DNA of 64,000 bases from Stigmatella ashevillena (GTDB taxonomy: Bacteria; Myxococcota; Myxococcia; Myxococcales; Myxococcaceae). Positions 36,845 to 44,931 of this stretch are shown here, one piece after another (the stretch's first letter is position 1; the number at the start of each line of letters is the position of its first letter). The stretch is from positions 3,280,425 to 3,344,424 of the forward strand of contig NZ_JAQNDM010000002.1 of assembly GCF_028368975.1 (NCBI RefSeq), in the 5' to 3' direction. The notes under the pieces are model-generated. The model was not told the origin of the DNA, did not search any database, and was given only the letters and a program-made list of their open reading frames with translations. The position numbers and the translations under genes were made by a program.

Positions 36845-37927
36845 TTAATTCCGCCCCCACTGGCGGAGCTGTTGAAATCGGAAAAGCCCGCTTGCCTCCT
36901 CTTGTGCGATGACGTCGGCCTCCGTGGGAAAGTAGCGAGCCCTCAGCGCTTGGAGCTGCGCCTCCAGTTCGGCTCCAGAGAGCTGCCGGGCGAGGGCTTC
37001 GCGCTCCGCCGTGTAGCGGGCCCCCACCTCCCAGCGCTCGTCCCGGACGCGGTCCAGCGCCTCCCACCGCTTCAGCGCCTCCTCATCCAGCCCCATCTCC
37101 TGGCGGATGGCGCGCAGACTCTCCAGGCGGCGCTCGGGAGACATCGCCGTCAGCTCCTGCTGGATGGAGGGCAGGTCCATGAAGCGGTCCATCAACTCCT
37201 GCGGGTGGCGGGCCAGGCGAGCGGAGGCCTGCTCCCCGTAGACTTCCTGGAGTCGCTGCTTGTACGCCGACAGCTTCTCCTGGACGTTCGCGCCCTCCAT
37301 CGTCTCCAGGGCCGCGAGCGAGTCCCCCATGGCCTGGTTCTTCCGCTCGGAGGCCCAGATGCGCTCCGCGGCGTCCTTGCCAAAGAGCCGATGGCGCGCA
37401 TCCCAGATGGCATTGCGCCGCTCCTGGGGGCTCAGCCCGCTCAGGTAGGCATGGTTGTCCTTGATCCACTTCTCGTAGTCGATGCGGTTGCGGAGGGTGG
37501 CCGCCAGCGCGTCGTACATCTCCGGGAACATCTTCTGGAGAAACGCCAGGAGCTCCGCTTCCCAGCGGTCCGGAAAGCGCTCGGAGAAGTACCGCATGAG
37601 CTCCTCCAGCATCCGGATTTGGATGGAGGGCTCCTTCAGCTTCGCGCCGTAGCGCTCGCGCAGCGAAGCCGCCAGCGCCTCCCATTCCCCCGCCTCCGAG
37701 GAGCCGGGCTCGCTGAGCAGAGGCTCAGGACGGGGCGACGGGGCCCGCTGGGCAGCAGATGGGGAAGCCGGTGCCGGAAACGGTGGGCGGGAAGGTGCGT
37801 CCGGAACCCGCTGTGCAGCAGGCGCCTGCGCCACGCTCGCCTGACCTGGAGAGGCGAAGTACAGAAAAGCGCCCAAGCCCAGCAGGGCCGCCGAGCCCCC
37901 CAGCATCCAGCTTCTCCGAGTCCACAT
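36845..37927 (-). CDS. Lipase-specific foldase (lipase chaperone)
   Basis: 360 residues. One N-terminal membrane anchor (about 9-27), a Pro/Ala-rich linker (about 28-80), then a long all-helical region. RYFSERFPDRW, the middle GLSPQERRNAIWDARHRLFG segment and the C-terminal REALARQLSGAELEAQLQALRARYFP region fit the Lif/LifO family, membrane-anchored steric chaperones that fold their cognate lipase in the periplasm. The gene lies 93 bases downstream of a lipase gene on the same strand, the standard arrangement. Sequence is divergent from Pseudomonas/Burkholderia Lif, so the family call rests partly on context. Confidence 0.75.
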   Translation of the reverse strand: MWTRRSWMLGGSAALLGLGAFLYFASPGQASVAQAPAAQRVPDAPSRPPFPAPASPSAAQRAPSPRPEPLLSEPGSSEAGEWEALAASLRERYGAKLKEPSIQIRMLEELMRYFSERFPDRWEAELLAFLQKMFPEMYDALAATLRNRIDYEKWIKDNHAYLSGLSPQERRNAIWDARHRLFGKDAAERIWASERKNQAMGDSLAALETMEGANVQEKLSAYKQRLQEVYGEQASARLARHPQELMDRFMDLPSIQQELTAMSPERRLESLRAIRQEMGLDEEALKRWEALDRVRDERWEVGARYTAEREALARQLSGAELEAQLQALRARYFPTEADVIAQEEASGLFRFQQLRQWGRN

Positions 37928-38020
37928 TCAGCCTTCTCCTGGCCCAGGCGGTGAGACACCACGGGAGGAAGAGACGGGAAAGCCCCGCGGGGGCCCTCCC
38001 GCCCTCCTGCCCGCGGGCGG

Positions 38021-39133
38021 CTAGTCGTTCTTCGCCACGTAGTCGATGATGGCCGCGTAGAACTCCATCTCGCTGAACGTGTCCGGGCCCACGCCGATCA
38101 CATCGATGTGGTCCTGGATGATGAGGCTCGAGGAAGACGTCATCTGCGTGGCATTGGGCGCATTGATGTCGGCCACGTAGCCCACCGACGTGTCGATGGA
38201 GAGCTTGTCCAGCCCGGACTGCTCGGTGTACCGCAGCCGGTAGCCCATCTGCTGGGAGTTGATGCCCACCAGACCGTCGTCATCGTTCTCGTTCTTCACG
38301 CCGTCGCCCTTGCCCGCGGCCCCGTCGTTGTCGCAGTCATCGACGCAGTAGCCATCCCCGTCCGGATCGAAGAAGAACTCCTTCACCAGGTACAGGGCGG
38401 GGTTGACGCTCAGGCCGTACTGGGCAGTCATCAACGAGCCGTACAGCGACGCGTACGAGGCGTTGATCGGGTAGGCGATATTGAACGCCTTCGCCCCCGT
38501 CGTCTTGCCATCCTTCGCATCGAAGTCGTTGTAGACGAGCGCCTTGGCGGCCCCGTAGCCGTCATTGCCCGGACCATAGATGACGTCCCCGAAGATACGG
38601 GCCAGGGCGTCCACGACACCCGTGACGCCGTTGCCGAGCTTCAGGACCCACTGGGCCACCGGCGAGCCCCGGTGCGGCGAGGAGATGCTCAGCAGCGCCT
38701 TCACGGCGGTGTAGCCCTTGCGCTCACGCAGCAGGCGCGCGGCCTTGCGGATGTCCATGCCGCCCTGCGAGTGGCCCACGAGGCTCACATACTTGGCGCC
38801 CGAGGTGGCCATGTAGCTTTCGACCTGGTTGGCCAGTTGGAGCCCGCGAACCTCCGAGCTCTCGAACGGCTGCACCGCACCGACGAAGGACCTCTGTCCG
38901 GAGTCGATCAGATCATTGCAGTACACCTCGAGGAACTCGTCACAGGGATCGGCCACGAACGTGCCGAAGTCATCGCCCCAGTAATCCACCCCGAGGATGT
39001 CATCGAAGCCGGCCATGCCGTGCGCGAACACCACGGGGTACGTCGTCTTCTCCGCGGCGGCCAGGGCGGGCGCGGACAAACCGAGGGTGCCTGCGGCCAA
39101 TGCTGCCAGGAGAAACGGGCTCTTCTGCTTCAT
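38021..39133 (-). CDS. Secreted triacylglycerol lipase with calcium-loop insertion
   Basis: 370 residues. Signal peptide 1-26 (ending APALA-AAE). TYPVVFAHGMAGFDDILGVDYW is the oxyanion-hole region of true lipases of families I.1/I.2, GHSQGG (Ser 122) the nucleophile elbow, SSPHRGSPVA the following conserved segment, and His 342 in QDHIDV the likely catalytic His. Residues about 256-287 hold an Asp/Asn-rich stretch (DPDGDGYCVDDCDNDG, then DGVKNENDDDG) resembling thrombospondin type-3 calcium repeats, with two Cys that could form a disulfide. Folding probably needs the foldase encoded 93 bases downstream. A 14-bp palindrome lies 59 bases upstream of the start. Confidence 0.9.
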   Translation of the reverse strand: MKQKSPFLLAALAAGTLGLSAPALAAAEKTTYPVVFAHGMAGFDDILGVDYWGDDFGTFVADPCDEFLEVYCNDLIDSGQRSFVGAVQPFESSEVRGLQLANQVESYMATSGAKYVSLVGHSQGGMDIRKAARLLRERKGYTAVKALLSISSPHRGSPVAQWVLKLGNGVTGVVDALARIFGDVIYGPGNDGYGAAKALVYNDFDAKDGKTTGAKAFNIAYPINASYASLYGSLMTAQYGLSVNPALYLVKEFFFDPDGDGYCVDDCDNDGAAGKGDGVKNENDDDGLVGINSQQMGYRLRYTEQSGLDKLSIDTSVGYVADINAPNATQMTSSSSLIIQDHIDVIGVGPDTFSEMEFYAAIIDYVAKND

Positions 39134-39191
39134 GGGGACTCCTTGGTAGGGGAGATACAGCGGCGTCCTGCAACGGCTTTCATCAAAACAC

Positions 39192-39205
39192 TGACTTATA
39201 AGTCA
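39192..39205. promoter_or_regulatory. Perfect 14-bp palindrome TGACTTATAAGTCA upstream of the lipase gene
   Basis: The palindrome lies 59 bases upstream of the lipase start, in an AT-richer patch of an otherwise GC-rich 219-base gap. On the coding (reverse) strand it includes TTGACT, which could serve as a -35 box. This position suits an operator that controls the lipase operon. The remaining bases to 39352 show no gene. Confidence 0.5.
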
Positions 39206-39352
39206 AAAGGATTGCGGGCGGGTACCGGCTCTGTCCGGCGCTGAAACATGGCGCACGGCGTCAATCCCTCGCACGAAACAACCTGTCTTCTCTGGAACGC
39301 CAGGGCTGGCGCAATGCGTTAGAGATGGCTCGCCGCACCCGAACGGAGGGCG

Positions 39353-40144
39353 TCAGCTGCTCGCGGACGTGTAGTGCCCGATGGACCGCAACCACACCCG
39401 GCGGGAGATGAACGCGAACGCCAGGGAGCCGCCCACCGCCGCCACCAGGGACTTCAGCGGCAGGCGCCCCAACATCGCCTCCGCGGGGAAGGTGGTCATC
39501 AGCGCCAGCGGGATGATGAAGGTGAAGATGAACGACAGGGTCCCCTTGAACACGGTGGAAGGCCAACGCGCCGCATCAAAGATGGACTGAAAGAAGTAGG
39601 TGAGGTTGTCCACGCGCACCACGAAGAAGGCGGCGCTCACCGTGAGGATCCACATCGAATAGAGCAGCAGCGTGCTGGAGCCCAGCAGCACGAGGGAGGC
39701 GAACAGGCCCGGAAGGGAGGGCCCCCGGTCCAACAGGTGAAAGGCGTAGACGAAGAGGCCCACGCCCGACAGGACGTTGGTGGCCCGCCACGGCAGAAAC
39801 CGTGTGGTGGACACCAGGAACTGCGCGTCCGCGGGCTTGAGCAGCACGAAGTCGAGCGTCCCCTTGCGAATGTGGTCCACCACGCCGTTGAGGCTCGGGG
39901 TGATGGCGCCCTCCAGCACGCCTTGCAGCAGCGTGAACCAGCCCACCACGAGCAGCGCCTCGCCAAAACTCCAACCCGCGACGCTCTCGCGCCCCCGGTA
40001 CACCACGAACAGGGGCGCCAGCGCGGTGACCGTCCAGAACAGGGAGACGAGCCCCTCCAGCAGGAAGTCCCCCCGGTACTGGAGGATGAGCAGGCTGGAG
40101 GCGCGCAACTGAACGCCCAGCAGGCGCAGGTAGCGGCGAATCAT
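39353..40144 (-). CDS. ABC-2 type transporter permease (second subunit)
   Basis: 263 residues with six hydrophobic segments (about 20-40, 55-75, 115-135, 145-170, 200-225 and 228-248). Sequence style (LLEGLVSLFWTVTALAPLF, GALLVVGWFT-like positions, IRKGTLDFVLLKPADAQFLVS) fits the DUF990/ABC-2 permease group that pairs with a second permease and an ATPase resembling drug or antibiotic exporters. It starts 6 bases after the stop of the first permease gene. Third gene of the reverse-strand operon ATPase-permease-permease; cargo unknown. Confidence 0.88.
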   Translation of the reverse strand: MIRRYLRLLGVQLRASSLLILQYRGDFLLEGLVSLFWTVTALAPLFVVYRGRESVAGWSFGEALLVVGWFTLLQGVLEGAITPSLNGVVDHIRKGTLDFVLLKPADAQFLVSTTRFLPWRATNVLSGVGLFVYAFHLLDRGPSLPGLFASLVLLGSSTLLLYSMWILTVSAAFFVVRVDNLTYFFQSIFDAARWPSTVFKGTLSFIFTFIIPLALMTTFPAEAMLGRLPLKSLVAAVGGSLAFAFISRRVWLRSIGHYTSASS

Positions 40145-40150
40145 CGGCCT

Positions 40151-40954
40151 CTATCCTCCATAGGCCGCGAAGCGCCGCACGCCCCGGCGCCACAGCGTGA
40201 AGGAGAAGACTGCCAGCACGAGGATCCACAGCCACTGCCGGCCGAGGAGCCCCAGCGTCTCCGCAAGCCCGTGCGCGCCCGTCATCACCTCCACGGGCAG
40301 GCCAATCTGGTAGCGGAACGGCAGCCAGTCCGCGGCGGTGCGCAGCAGGGGGGGAAACAACTCCACGGGGTACATGTACCCGGAGAAGACGAAGAAGAGC
40401 ACCAGCCACACGTCCATCAACTTCTGGCTGCTCTCCATGAAGAACACCATCGTCCCGATCGCCACGTTGGCCAGGAACGTGATGAGCCACCCTCCGAAGA
40501 TGGCCAGGACGAGCACGGGCCAGCCCCACGCCGTCTGAGGCACCGCCTCGCGCCCGACGGCGGCCACCGAGAGCAGCGCCACCGGCACCGCCACGAGCAA
40601 CCGCATGGGCATGGCCCCCAGGTTCTCGGCCGCGTAGGCCCACAAGGGCGAGATGGGACGCAAGAGGCGCATGGCCAGCGTGCCCTGCCGCACCTCGAAG
40701 TTGATCTGCCAGGCGGCCCAGGAACCGGTGAGCTGGCGCACCACGAAGGTCGCCAGGAAGTAGCCGACGAAGCCCTGCGTGCCATACCGCCCCACGGGCG
40801 CCTCCCGGGCCACGGCCGTCCAGAGCGCCATCATGATGAGCGGCATGGTGGTGGACACCACCCAGATCAGCAGCTCGGCCCGGTAGGCCAACGCCTCGGA
40901 GAAGCCGATGCGCAGCATCGTGGGGAAGGCCCGGGCGGCGTTGCGCAGACTCAC
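40151..40954 (-). CDS. ABC-2 type transporter permease (first subunit)
   Basis: 267 residues, six membrane segments. The N-terminal part (MLRIGFSEALAYRAELLIWVVSTTMPLIMMALW) and the segment RQGTLAMRLLRPISPLWAYAAENLG match the partner permease of DUF990-type exporters. Its start overlaps the ATPase gene stop by 4 bases (40951-40954) and its stop is 6 bases from the second permease gene, so all three are translated as one unit. Together they should form an inner-membrane exporter. Confidence 0.88.
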   Translation of the reverse strand: MSLRNAARAFPTMLRIGFSEALAYRAELLIWVVSTTMPLIMMALWTAVAREAPVGRYGTQGFVGYFLATFVVRQLTGSWAAWQINFEVRQGTLAMRLLRPISPLWAYAAENLGAMPMRLLVAVPVALLSVAAVGREAVPQTAWGWPVLVLAIFGGWLITFLANVAIGTMVFFMESSQKLMDVWLVLFFVFSGYMYPVELFPPLLRTAADWLPFRYQIGLPVEVMTGAHGLAETLGLLGRQWLWILVLAVFSFTLWRRGVRRFAAYGG

Positions 40955-41952
40955 GTGCCCACCTTGTCCGCGGCCCGGCGGGCCTTGTTCTCGGTGAACA
41001 GCTCGCTCATCACCTCCTCGAGCGGCGCGTTCTCCACCGTCAGGTCCGTCACCGGCAGGCTCGCCAGCGCACGGCTGATGGTGGCGCTCACCGCCTCGGG
41101 AGGCACCTGGAGCACCGCCGACATGGGCTCGTGCGACACCACCCGCCCCAGCACCTCCAGGCGCGCGGCCTCGACCGGCTGCTCCAGCCGGAACATCACC
41201 CGCTTCTCCGGCCGCACCCGCTGCACCAGCGCGTCCAACCCCCCGTCATACGAGAGCTCCCCCTTGTCGATGACGATGACGCGCGGGCACAGCGCCGCCA
41301 CATCGTCCATGTAGTGGCTGGTGAGGATGAGCGTGGCGCCGTAACGCTCGTTATAGGCCTTGATGAAGGCGCGCATGGTGGCCTGCATCGACACATCCAG
41401 GCCGATGGTGGGCTCATCCAGGAAGAGCACCTGCGGACGGTGGATGAGGGCGGCGGCCAGCTCGCACTTCATCCGCTCGCCCAGCGACAGCTGCCGGGCC
41501 GGCTTGTGGATGAGCTCCTCCAGCTCCAGCAGCGCCACCAGCTCGTCCAGCGTCTGCTTGAATTGGGCCGGGGGCACGTCGTAGATGGCGCGGTTGAGTT
41601 CGAACGTCTCCGCCGGCGGCAAGTCCCACAGGAGCTGCTGCTTCTGCCCCATGACCAGCATGATTTTCTTGAGAAAGGCGGCCTCCCGCAGGCGGGGGGT
41701 GTGGCCATCCACCGTCACCTCCCCCTCAGAGGGATGGAGCAGCCCGGAGAGCACCTTGAGCGTCGTCGTCTTGCCGGCGCCGTTGGGTCCCAGGAACCCC
41801 ACCCGCTCGCCCGGCCGGATGTCGAAGGAGATGCCATCGACGGCCTTCACGGCGGTGTACTCGCGGCGGACGAGCGAGCGGAAGGCAGCCTTCAGACCAG
41901 GCGGGCGCTTGTGGACCTTGTAATGCTTGCGCAAGCCGCGAACGGAGATCAT
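40951..41952 (-). CDS. ABC transporter ATP-binding protein (DrrA/NatA-like)
   Basis: 333 residues. Walker A GPNGAGKTT (55-63), Q-loop region GQKQQLLWDLP, signature LSLGERMKCELAAALI, Walker B VLFLDEPTIGLD, and the switch His in LTSHYMDD. The signature reads LSLGE rather than LSGGQ, as in the family partnered with DUF990-type permeases. A C-terminal domain of about 90 residues (from ELSYDGGLDALVQ) is of the DUF4162 type. First gene of the three-gene export operon; divergent from the Rsm22 gene with a 62-base gap. Confidence 0.93.
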   Translation of the reverse strand: MISVRGLRKHYKVHKRPPGLKAAFRSLVRREYTAVKAVDGISFDIRPGERVGFLGPNGAGKTTTLKVLSGLLHPSEGEVTVDGHTPRLREAAFLKKIMLVMGQKQQLLWDLPPAETFELNRAIYDVPPAQFKQTLDELVALLELEELIHKPARQLSLGERMKCELAAALIHRPQVLFLDEPTIGLDVSMQATMRAFIKAYNERYGATLILTSHYMDDVAALCPRVIVIDKGELSYDGGLDALVQRVRPEKRVMFRLEQPVEAARLEVLGRVVSHEPMSAVLQVPPEAVSATISRALASLPVTDLTVENAPLEEVMSELFTENKARRAADKVGT

Positions 41953-42014
41953 GTGGAACGAGATTTAACGCGGTCGCCCCTTGGGTGCGACCCTTCGAAT
42001 GGGGTTCAGTGACG

Positions 42015-43184
42015 ATGAGCGAGGCGTATAGCAGGGATCTGGAGCGCTGGATTCCGCGGCTCATCGCCGTCTGGCGGCAGGCCCGGCGCAAGGGCGACGG
42101 GCCGGAGACGAAACTGACGCCCCAGGAAGTGAAGGAAGTGGGCGCGGGGGTGAAGCAGCTCTCGCTCGGGCTCACCCGGGAGCGGCAACTCGCGGGGGCC
42201 AAGTACATGGATGACCCGCGGCTGCTGGGCGCCTACCTCCTCTTCTACTGGCCCGTGTCCTACGCCCAGGCGCGTCAGGCGCTCGGAGAGCTGCCAAACC
42301 GTCCCCGGCAGGTGCTGGACCTGGGCAGCGGTCCAGGCCCCCTGGCCTTCGCCGCGCTGGACGCGGGCGCCAAGGAGGTGACGGCCGCGGACCGGAGCAA
42401 GCCCGCCCTGGCCCTGGCCCGCTCGCTGGCCACGGAGGCCGGGGAGGCGCTGGCCACGCGAGAGTGGGACCCCACGCGCAAAGCCCCGCTCCCCGAGGGC
42501 ACGTATGATCTCATCACGATGGGCCACGTGCTCAACGAACTGTACGGGACGGGAGATGGCGTCATTTCCCCCCGCGCCGCGCTGCTGGAGCAGGTGCTGG
42601 CCCAGGTGAAGAAGGGGGGAAGCCTGCTGGTGCTGGAGCCGGCGCTGCGAGAAACTTCGCGCGCCCTGCTGAAGGTCCGCGACGTGCTGGTGGGCAAGGG
42701 CTACGCGGTCCGGGCCCCCTGCTTGTTCCGAGGCAACTGCCCGGCCCTGGTGAAGGAGAGCGACTGGTGCCACGCGGAGCGGCCCTGGCCCATGCCCCGG
42801 GTGGTGGAGGAGCTGGCGCGGGCGGCCGGGCTGCACAAGGAATCCCTGAAGATGAGCTACCTGATGTTGGCCCCGGCGGGTGAAGCATGGCCGGAGCCTC
42901 CGCCCGGGAGGCTCTTCCGCATCGTCTCCGAGTCGCTGGAGGGCAAGGGGCGCCAGCGCTACATCGGCTGTGGGCCCGAGGGCCGCCTGGGGCTGGCGCT
43001 CCAGGAGAAGCACCGCACGGAGAAGAACGAGCGCTTCTTCAAGCTCCAGCGCGGGGATGTCCTCTCGGTGACGGAGACCGAGCCCAAGGGAGACGGACTC
43101 GCGCTGGACGACCGCACGGAGGTGCGGGTGGTGGCGCCCGCGGGTCGCGGCGTGCCACCCCCACCCGCCAAGGAGTCCCCCTGA
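42015..43184 (+). CDS. Rsm22-family methyltransferase-like protein
   Basis: 389 residues from ATG 42015; an upstream GTG in frame (41985) adds 10 residues. A Rossmann SAM-binding motif VLDLGSGPGPLAFAALDAG (about 104-122) is followed by ITMGHVLNELYG. The Cys cluster APCLFRGNCPALVKESDWCHAERPWPMP matches the iron-sulfur motif of Rsm22/METTL17, proteins that help assemble the small ribosomal subunit. Bacterial members are thought to act in ribosome maturation too; catalytic activity is unproven. Convergent with the EF-hand gene (20 bases). Confidence 0.9.
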   Translation: MSEAYSRDLERWIPRLIAVWRQARRKGDGPETKLTPQEVKEVGAGVKQLSLGLTRERQLAGAKYMDDPRLLGAYLLFYWPVSYAQARQALGELPNRPRQVLDLGSGPGPLAFAALDAGAKEVTAADRSKPALALARSLATEAGEALATREWDPTRKAPLPEGTYDLITMGHVLNELYGTGDGVISPRAALLEQVLAQVKKGGSLLVLEPALRETSRALLKVRDVLVGKGYAVRAPCLFRGNCPALVKESDWCHAERPWPMPRVVEELARAAGLHKESLKMSYLMLAPAGEAWPEPPPGRLFRIVSESLEGKGRQRYIGCGPEGRLGLALQEKHRTEKNERFFKLQRGDVLSVTETEPKGDGLALDDRTEVRVVAPAGRGVPPPPAKESP

Positions 43185-43203
43185 GCCTCTCGAGGCAACG
43201 TCG

Positions 43204-43758
43204 CTACTTGAATGCATCCATGGAACCCAGCAGCCAGTTCCCGGGAGCGTCCTTGTCCGCACTCAAATAGAACTCGACGATGGCCTGCCGGAACTCCGCA
43301 TGGCTGATCTGGCCACTGCCATCCCGGTCGAGCCGCTTGAACGCCTCGGAGGAGGTCGCCGGAGGGACGCCCAGCGCGTCGTACATCCGCACGTACTCTT
43401 CCCTTGAAAGACTGCCATTGCCGTCTCGGTCCAGAGCACCAATCAGCCCGTCGGCGATGCCACCCACCGCGTTCTCGAAATTCTCCGGAGCGATCACGCT
43501 GGACTCCATGATGCGGATGAACTCCTCCTTGCTGATCTTTTCGTCCGGAGTGCCCACCTCGGCCTTCAGCAAGAGACTCCACCAGTGCATGAAGGCTGTC
43601 TTGATCGCGATCTTGTTCTTTTGATCCTTCTCGTCCGCCAAGGCGGTGAACAGCCCGGCGATCTTCTCGAAGTCACCCCGGGTCAGCCACCCATCGCCAT
43701 TCTGGTCGAACCAGGTGAACACGTAGCTGAACTTCTTGATCTGCAATTCGGTTGGCAT
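43204..43758 (-). CDS. EF-hand calcium-binding protein, calerythrin-like
   Basis: 184 residues, helical, no signal peptide. Three canonical EF-hand loops: DQNGDGWLTRGD (18-29), DRDGNGSLSREE (110-121) and DRDGSGQISHAE (144-155), each with Asp at positions 1, 3, 5 and an acidic residue at 12. A fourth, degenerate site lies at GTPDEKISKEEF (about 69-80). Four-site layout and length fit calerythrin and invertebrate sarcoplasmic calcium-binding proteins, so it is probably a cytoplasmic calcium buffer or sensor. Divergent from the short Cys-rich peptide gene, with 206 bases between that hold the promoters of both. Confidence 0.92.
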   Translation of the reverse strand: MPTELQIKKFSYVFTWFDQNGDGWLTRGDFEKIAGLFTALADEKDQKNKIAIKTAFMHWWSLLLKAEVGTPDEKISKEEFIRIMESSVIAPENFENAVGGIADGLIGALDRDGNGSLSREEYVRMYDALGVPPATSSEAFKRLDRDGSGQISHAEFRQAIVEFYLSADKDAPGNWLLGSMDAFK

Positions 43759-43900
43759 GACTCACCCCTCGTGTGAGCCGCTGGGATACAAGTTCTCCGT
43801 CCACGGCAACAAGAAAATCCTGCCGCACCTCACGCATCCGCTTTGACGCTGCGCCGATCCAACGCACGGAGTTACGTCTTTTCCCGTTGATACATGTCTC

Positions 43901-43930
43901 TTCATTACAGCCCAGGTTTCGAGTTATACT
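43901..43930 (+). promoter_or_regulatory. Possible sigma70-like promoter of the first Cys-rich peptide gene
   Basis: TTCATT (43901-43906), an 18-base spacer and TATACT (43925-43930), ending 34 bases before the ATG. The -10 match is good and the -35 match poor. The 43860-43930 stretch is notably AT-rich for this genome. Confidence 0.4.
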
Positions 43931-43964
43931 CTGGCGGTCTCTCTCACCCCCGACGAGGTCCCCC

Positions 43965-44108
43965 ATGAAGAAGAAGAGCCGCTCGAAGAAGGCCAATCTG
44001 CTCATCACCGCGCTGGTGAAGGACTCCACCCAGGGCCCCATTGACATCTGCCGGATCTGTAGCATCTGCAGCGTGTTCTGCAACATCTGTCGGATCGGCG
44101 CCAAGTAG
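43965..44108 (+). CDS. Short Cys-rich peptide, RiPP-precursor-like
   Basis: 47-residue ORF from ATG 43965. The N-terminal half is basic and then amphipathic (MKKKSRSKKANLLITALVKD); the C-terminal half holds five cysteines in C-x2-C-x2-C-x3-C-x2-C (residues 29-42: CRICSICSVFCNIC) flanked by Ile. Leader-like plus Cys-rich core is the layout of a ribosomally made, modified peptide, but a small metal-binding protein is equally possible. The core DNA contains two near-copies of a 15-base unit (44043-44057 and 44082-44096, 13 of 15 identical). A 15-bp hairpin separates it from the next gene at 44192. Confidence 0.55.
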   Translation: MKKKSRSKKANLLITALVKDSTQGPIDICRICSICSVFCNICRIGAK

Positions 44109-44118
44109 AGGCGTTGCG

Positions 44119-44163
44119 GCTCCAGGTGCCACCGCCAGGAAAGGACGGGGTGGTACCTGGGGC
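44119..44163 (+). terminator. 15-bp hairpin between the peptide gene and the downstream gene
   Basis: Arms 44119-44133 and 44149-44163 pair over 15 positions (two of them G-U in RNA) with a 15-base loop, starting 11 bases after the peptide stop. No T-run. Likely a partial terminator or RNA-stabilising element giving more peptide transcript than downstream transcript. Confidence 0.55.
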
Positions 44164-44191
44164 GCTGCTCCAGGACTCAGCCATCGAGGAC

Positions 44192-44815
44192 ATGATGAAA
44201 AAGGCAGCGACGAAGCGGGCCGTGCGCAAGAAGCAGAGCCCCCGCTCTCCCAGAAGGCGCAAGGTGTGCTCTCTGCAAGAGGCCCTGTCCTACAGCAACG
44301 AGAAGGTTCTCCGGCGGTTCCTGGACATCTACGACGTGCCCGAAAAGGAGGCGCGAGAACTCTTCCACGAGACGAAGAAGTGGTTGTGGCTTTGCGCGCG
44401 CAGCCTTGAGGCAAAGGGGCCTCGGCTGGCCGTGCAAACTTCGCTGCTGATGGTGGACGAGATGTGGCACACCTTCATGCAGTACACGCTGGATTACCAG
44501 CGCTACTGCCAGGACCGGTTCGGCACCTTCATCCACCACCTGCCCGCCAACTCGACCGACAAACTGAAAGAGCGCACGCGCTACGAAGCCAACCCCGAGC
44601 GCTTCGTGAAGCGGTACCAGGCCGCGCTGAAGCGGCAGTACGCCTTCGTCTATGACGAACTGGGGGAAGAGACCCTGCTCAAGTGGTACCAGGAATACCC
44701 CAAGCGCTACTCTCTCGAATTTCTCGAACGCCATCGCATTCCTGCTACGCAGGGAATGCACCCTCCGCAGCCCGATGCGCACCCAGCCCAGAACGCTTCA
44801 CCCGTGGCAGCCTGA
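44192..44815 (+). CDS. GRDP-like (DUF1399-type) protein next to the peptide gene
   Basis: 207 residues from ATG 44192 (a second ATG follows at once; GAGGA lies just upstream). A basic N-terminal tail (KKAATKRAVRKKQSPRSPRRRK) precedes a helical domain with LLMVDEMWHTFMQYTLDYQRYCQDRFGTFIHHLP. The V-D-E-x-W-H and F-x-H-H pattern resembles the glycine-rich-domain-containing-protein-like (GRDP-like) family, whose biochemical role is not known; the conserved His and acidic residues could bind metal. Its position directly after a Cys-rich peptide gene with a hairpin between suggests it acts on or with the peptide, which is inference. C-terminal 25 residues are Pro/Ala-rich. Confidence 0.6.
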   Translation: MMKKAATKRAVRKKQSPRSPRRRKVCSLQEALSYSNEKVLRRFLDIYDVPEKEARELFHETKKWLWLCARSLEAKGPRLAVQTSLLMVDEMWHTFMQYTLDYQRYCQDRFGTFIHHLPANSTDKLKERTRYEANPERFVKRYQAALKRQYAFVYDELGEETLLKWYQEYPKRYSLEFLERHRIPATQGMHPPQPDAHPAQNASPVAA

Positions 44816-44931
44816 ATCAGGGTGAGCCTGAGCATGGCGGTCACCCCTGGGGATGAAGCAGGATAGGGCCCTGCCCGAGCCGAGAACGCATCGGTTCAGC
44901 GCGGGCGCCACATCACCTCTTGGGGGAAGAG

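Noticed and set aside
34997-37954. 985-codon forward frame opposite RF3 and the lipase foldase
   Set aside because: Shadow of two supported reverse-strand genes; no start context and no recognisable fold.
44815-44931. Search for a third attC-like site upstream of the TPR-CHAT gene, which would make that gene a cassette
   Set aside because: No RYYYAAC/GTTRRRY pair with complementary arms was found in this gap.
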